Origin: Desulfobacterales bacterium | GTDB taxonomy: Bacteria > Desulfobacterota > Desulfobacteria > Desulfobacterales > C00003106 | Assembly: GCA_030672555.1 (NCBI GenBank) | Contig: DAOVGD010000171.1 | Coordinates: forward strand, 1-8,171 | DNA length: 8,171 nucleotides | Reading direction: 5' to 3' | Shown: positions 5,257 to 8,171 of the stretch, in pieces | Position numbering within the stretch: position 1 is the first letter of the stretch | Layout: every line of letters begins with the position of its first letter | Notes under the pieces: generated by a model | The model's input: the letters and a program-made list of their open reading frames with translations, nothing else | What the model was told of the DNA's origin: nothing | Database searches by the model: none | Program-made: the position numbers and the translations under genes

Positions 5257-6776
5257 AGATATCAGAAATTGTTCAGGGTATAGAAGGAGTTACTATATCA
5301 GGCGCTACTGATCCTGAAATCAAGTCTATCCATTATGACTCAAGGGAAGTCAGGCCGGACGGACTTTTCGTAGCTATACGGGGGCTTCAGACAGATGGAC
5401 ACAGGTATATCGATGACGCTATTCAAAGAGGAGCAAAGGCGATTGTTGTTGAAAATGGATGGCCAGGTTCATGCGATTGCCCGGTAATACGCGTACCAAA
5501 TTCCCGGGTCGCCCTGTCCCGGATTGGGGCTACATTTTACGGGAATCCCTCAGCAGACCTGTGTATAGTCGGAATCACCGGGACTAACGGCAAAACAACA
5601 ACCTCCTATTTGACAGAAGCCATACTGACTGCAGCAGGTTTTAATGTAGGGGTGATCGGAACCGTTAATTATCGATTCAACGGTAAGGTGTACCCCAACC
5701 CAATGACAACTCCGGAGGCGCTCGATACTCAAAAGCTCCTAAGGGAAATGGTACAAACCGGGGTTACTCATCTTGTGATGGAGGTCTCTTCTCACGGGCT
5801 TGACCTTCACAGAGTAGATCACTGTTGGTTCGATGTCGGAGTGTTCACCAATCTTTCCCAGGAGCATCTCGATTATCATAAGTCCATGGAGGCATACTTT
5901 GAATGCAAAAAACGTCTATTCGTTGACCTTCTGGCCAGAGGTCCCAAGCGAAACAAGGCCGTGGCTGTAATCAACCGTGATGATCCCAGAGGGAAATTGA
6001 TTGCACAGGAGTTGACGTTGCCCTGCCTTTATGTGGGATATCCCCCGGAGAGCATGATATGGGCGCAAGATATAAAATCTACACCTGAATGTACGTCCGG
6101 TATTATACGTATGCCAAAAGGTATGCTGTCGTTCCAATCCCATCTGGTGGGCCGTTACAACGTTCACAACATACTTGCTGCGGCAGGTGTGGGAGCTGCT
6201 CTTGACATTCCTCCGGAATCTATTAAAAGAGGTATTGGACAGGCACACAGGATACCAGGCCGTCTGGAACCTGTGGAAAACGATCTCGGAATCACTATAC
6301 TCGTCGATTATGCTCACACACCTGATGCGCTTGAACATGTCTTATCCGCTCTAAGGGAATTAACCCCTGGGAAATTGGTTACTGTTTTTGGATGCGGGGG
6401 CGACCGCGATCGCAAAAAAAGGCCGCTCATGGGCGAGGTTGTAGGCCGTTTGAGCGATCTTGCCGTAGTTACGTCTGACAATCCAAGGACAGAGTCTCCG
6501 GATGCGATTATAGAATCGATCATAGCAGGCATAAGACCTGTTCGTACAAAGGAATACAGGGCTTCGGAGCTGCAAAACGGCTTTGACGAACCAGGATATA
6601 TAGTGATACCGGATCGCAAAAGCGCCATCAGAGAGGGCATACGGGCTGCGAGGTCTAAAGACACCGTCCTTATTGCCGGCAAGGGACATGAAACATATCA
6701 AATAATTGGAAAGGAATCGCTCCCGTTTGATGATCGTCAGGTGGCTAAAGAGGCAGTAGAAAATATGATGTCATGA
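5253..6776 (+). CDS. murE: UDP-MurNAc-tripeptide synthetase MurE (meso-diaminopimelate ligase)
   Basis: Cytoplasmic ATP-dependent Mur ligase that adds the third residue to UDP-MurNAc-L-Ala-D-Glu. 507 residues, normal length. The N-terminal UMP-binding domain contains HYDSREVRPDGLFVAIRG (27-44). The central ATPase domain has the P-loop GITGTNGKTTT (107-117), MTTPEA near 150, and Lys219 in the segment ECKKRLF, which aligns with the carbamoylated lysine of the family. The C-terminal domain has IPGRLE (334-339), DYAHTPDAL (352-360), GCGGDRDRKKRP (380-391), SDNPRTES (408-415) and GKGHE (476-480). DNPR at 409-412 is the hallmark of enzymes using meso-diaminopimelate rather than lysine, which fits a Gram-negative wall. 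GTG start overlapping the ftsI stop, preceded by GAGGA; its own stop overlaps murF (ATGA). Substrate choice is inferred from the motif. Confidence 0.97.
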   Translation: MKISEIVQGIEGVTISGATDPEIKSIHYDSREVRPDGLFVAIRGLQTDGHRYIDDAIQRGAKAIVVENGWPGSCDCPVIRVPNSRVALSRIGATFYGNPSADLCIVGITGTNGKTTTSYLTEAILTAAGFNVGVIGTVNYRFNGKVYPNPMTTPEALDTQKLLREMVQTGVTHLVMEVSSHGLDLHRVDHCWFDVGVFTNLSQEHLDYHKSMEAYFECKKRLFVDLLARGPKRNKAVAVINRDDPRGKLIAQELTLPCLYVGYPPESMIWAQDIKSTPECTSGIIRMPKGMLSFQSHLVGRYNVHNILAAAGVGAALDIPPESIKRGIGQAHRIPGRLEPVENDLGITILVDYAHTPDALEHVLSALRELTPGKLVTVFGCGGDRDRKKRPLMGEVVGRLSDLAVVTSDNPRTESPDAIIESIIAGIRPVRTKEYRASELQNGFDEPGYIVIPDRKSAIREGIRAARSKDTVLIAGKGHETYQIIGKESLPFDDRQVAKEAVENMMS

Positions 6777-8171
6777 ACCAATGGACTATAGCAGAGATAT
6801 TGAAGGCCACGGACGGCAGACTAATCCAGGGATTACCTAATAACGTTGTTAAGGGGATATCAATCGATTCAAGGTCGATCAACCATGGCGAATGCTTTGT
6901 GGCCATAAAGGGGGATCATCACGATGGCCACCGGTTCATTCCGGAAGTTTTGAAGCGTGGTGCACTTGGAATAGTTGCTTCAGAAAAATTTTATAGCGAT
7001 TATGCCGGCGCCTGGAATAAAAGGGTCTCTTTTATCAGCGTCAAAAATACGCAAGAAGCCCTTGGCGACCTCGGGGCGTGGCGCAGACATACGATGGGGA
7101 TCCCGGTGGTAGCAATAACAGGGTCAAACGGAAAAACCACCACCAAAGAGATTACATCGGCTGTTTTGGGACAGTCTTTCAAAGTACTTGCCACAGCCGG
7201 AAATTTCAATAATCTGATCGGAGTCCCTCTGACTCTCCTCAGGTTGACGGATTCACACGAATTGGCCGTAGTTGAGCTGGGCATGAATGCCCCTGGTGAG
7301 ATTAAAAAACTTGCTGAAATATCAAAACCAAATGTGGGTGTTATTACAAATATTGGAAAGGGTCACCTTGAGGGACTCGGGACAATAGACGGGGTAATGA
7401 AAGCTAAAGGCGAACTATTTGATGGCCTGGGAGAAGACGGCGTGGCCATTATCAACATGGATGACGAGCGAGTACGTGCCTTGGGAGAAGTCTTTCAGGG
7501 TCCTACATTAAGTTACGGGATCGAATGCCAGGATGCGGATGTCACGGCAAAAGATATCCGCAGTGAAGGTATAGGCTATTCTTTCCGCCTAACAACCTCG
7601 GATAGGGCAATCCGGGTCAGACTACCGTTGGCCGGAAGATTTAATATCCGCAATGCGCTTGCAGCAGCGACTGTAGGATATCATTTCAAGGTGCCGGTTC
7701 AAAAGATTCGTGACGGCCTGGAACAGGTAAAGCCGGCTGACAAGCGTATGCAAATAATAAGACTTACCAATGCCATCACGGTGTTAAATGATACTTACAA
7801 CGCCAATCCAGAATCTATGTCATCGGCGATCGAAACCCTTTGTACATTGAAGCGTAATGACCAAGGCATTGCGGTATTAGGCGATATGCTGGAGTTAGGA
7901 GAGTACTCATTAAAGGCACACCAAGAGATAGGAAAGCAAGCAGCACAATCGAATCTAACATCCCTGTTTGTAACCGGAGATTTTGCACACGTCACAGTGC
8001 AGTCCGCCATTGATGCGGGAATGAATCCTGAACACGTAATAGCGGGGACTCATGAAGAAATCTTGAACACCTTAAAAGAGAGCCTTTCCCCTCATGACTG
8101 GATACTCGTAAAAGGATCAAGAGGGATGGCTATGGAAAAGATTGTGGAAGGATTGGTCTCTTTTTATGGAA
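6773..8171 (+). CDS. murF: UDP-MurNAc-tripeptide--D-alanyl-D-alanine ligase MurF, 3' end cut by the window edge
   Basis: Mur ligase that adds D-Ala-D-Ala to UDP-MurNAc-tripeptide, the last cytoplasmic step of the peptide stem. The frame is open for 466 codons to the edge, already about full family length, so the stop should lie just beyond. Visible: SIDSRSINHGECFVAIKG (30-47) in the N-terminal domain; P-loop ITGSNGKTTTKE (115-126); NFNNLIGVP shortly after; VELGMNAPGEI; TNIGKGHLEGLG; AKGELF (211-216), whose Lys212 matches the carbamoylated lysine; C-terminal DTYNANPESM (340-349), GDMLELGEYS and KGSR (447-450). It starts within the murE stop (ATGA, 6773-6776); no Shine-Dalgarno lies at normal spacing (nearest GAGG is about 19 bases upstream), so translation probably depends on coupling to murE. 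mraY and murD would be expected next but are not in view. Confidence 0.96.
   Translation, partial: MNQWTIAEILKATDGRLIQGLPNNVVKGISIDSRSINHGECFVAIKGDHHDGHRFIPEVLKRGALGIVASEKFYSDYAGAWNKRVSFISVKNTQEALGDLGAWRRHTMGIPVVAITGSNGKTTTKEITSAVLGQSFKVLATAGNFNNLIGVPLTLLRLTDSHELAVVELGMNAPGEIKKLAEISKPNVGVITNIGKGHLEGLGTIDGVMKAKGELFDGLGEDGVAIINMDDERVRALGEVFQGPTLSYGIECQDADVTAKDIRSEGIGYSFRLTTSDRAIRVRLPLAGRFNIRNALAAATVGYHFKVPVQKIRDGLEQVKPADKRMQIIRLTNAITVLNDTYNANPESMSSAIETLCTLKRNDQGIAVLGDMLELGEYSLKAHQEIGKQAAQSNLTSLFVTGDFAHVTVQSAIDAGMNPEHVIAGTHEEILNTLKESLSPHDWILVKGSRGMAMEKIVEGLVSFYG

Noticed and set aside
5916..6701. Minus-strand open frames of 113-140 codons
   Set aside because: Shadows of murE, which is intact on the plus strand with conserved residues throughout.

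Overview
The window carries the front part of a bacterial division and cell-wall (dcw) cluster, with a histidyl-tRNA synthetase gene pointing away from it. The MraZ, RsmH and FtsL sequences, the moderate base composition and the DNPR motif of MurE fit a Gram-negative, diaminopimelate-type bacterium. My best guess is a member of the former Deltaproteobacteria (Desulfobacterota). This rests on remembered resemblance of MraZ and RsmH and was not tested by a search.

Layout: 1-1181 (minus) is hisS, missing only its last codons at the left edge. 1182-1659 is a non-coding spacer between the divergent genes. It holds an imperfect long inverted repeat, two near-identical GTGG-type MraZ-box-like elements in opposite orientations, and a strong sigma70-like promoter that reads into mraZ. 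The plus strand then carries mraZ (1660-2109), rsmH (2174-3109), ftsL (3233-3520), ftsI (3517-5256), murE (5253-6776) and murF (6773 to the right edge, stop just outside). The last four genes are chained by 4-base start/stop overlaps, which suggests one transcript and translational coupling. No terminator is visible after murF, so the operon probably continues.

Function: MraZ is the cluster's own transcription regulator and RsmH methylates 16S rRNA. FtsL and FtsI are septal division proteins; FtsI cross-links peptidoglycan. MurE and MurF add diaminopimelate and D-Ala-D-Ala to the UDP-MurNAc peptide. FtsI, MurE and MurF keep their recognisable catalytic motifs, and no gene is visibly broken.

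No unknown gene system is visible; the coding content is ordinary. The unexplained signals are non-coding: (1) the inverted pair of MraZ-box-like elements, which suggests regulation in both directions; (2) a symmetric array of degenerate 8-bp units (four in one orientation, four in the other) between rsmH and ftsL that can fold into a long hairpin inside the operon; and (3) a palindromic CGCAGATTT/CACAGATTT-type repeat in the hisS-mraZ spacer.
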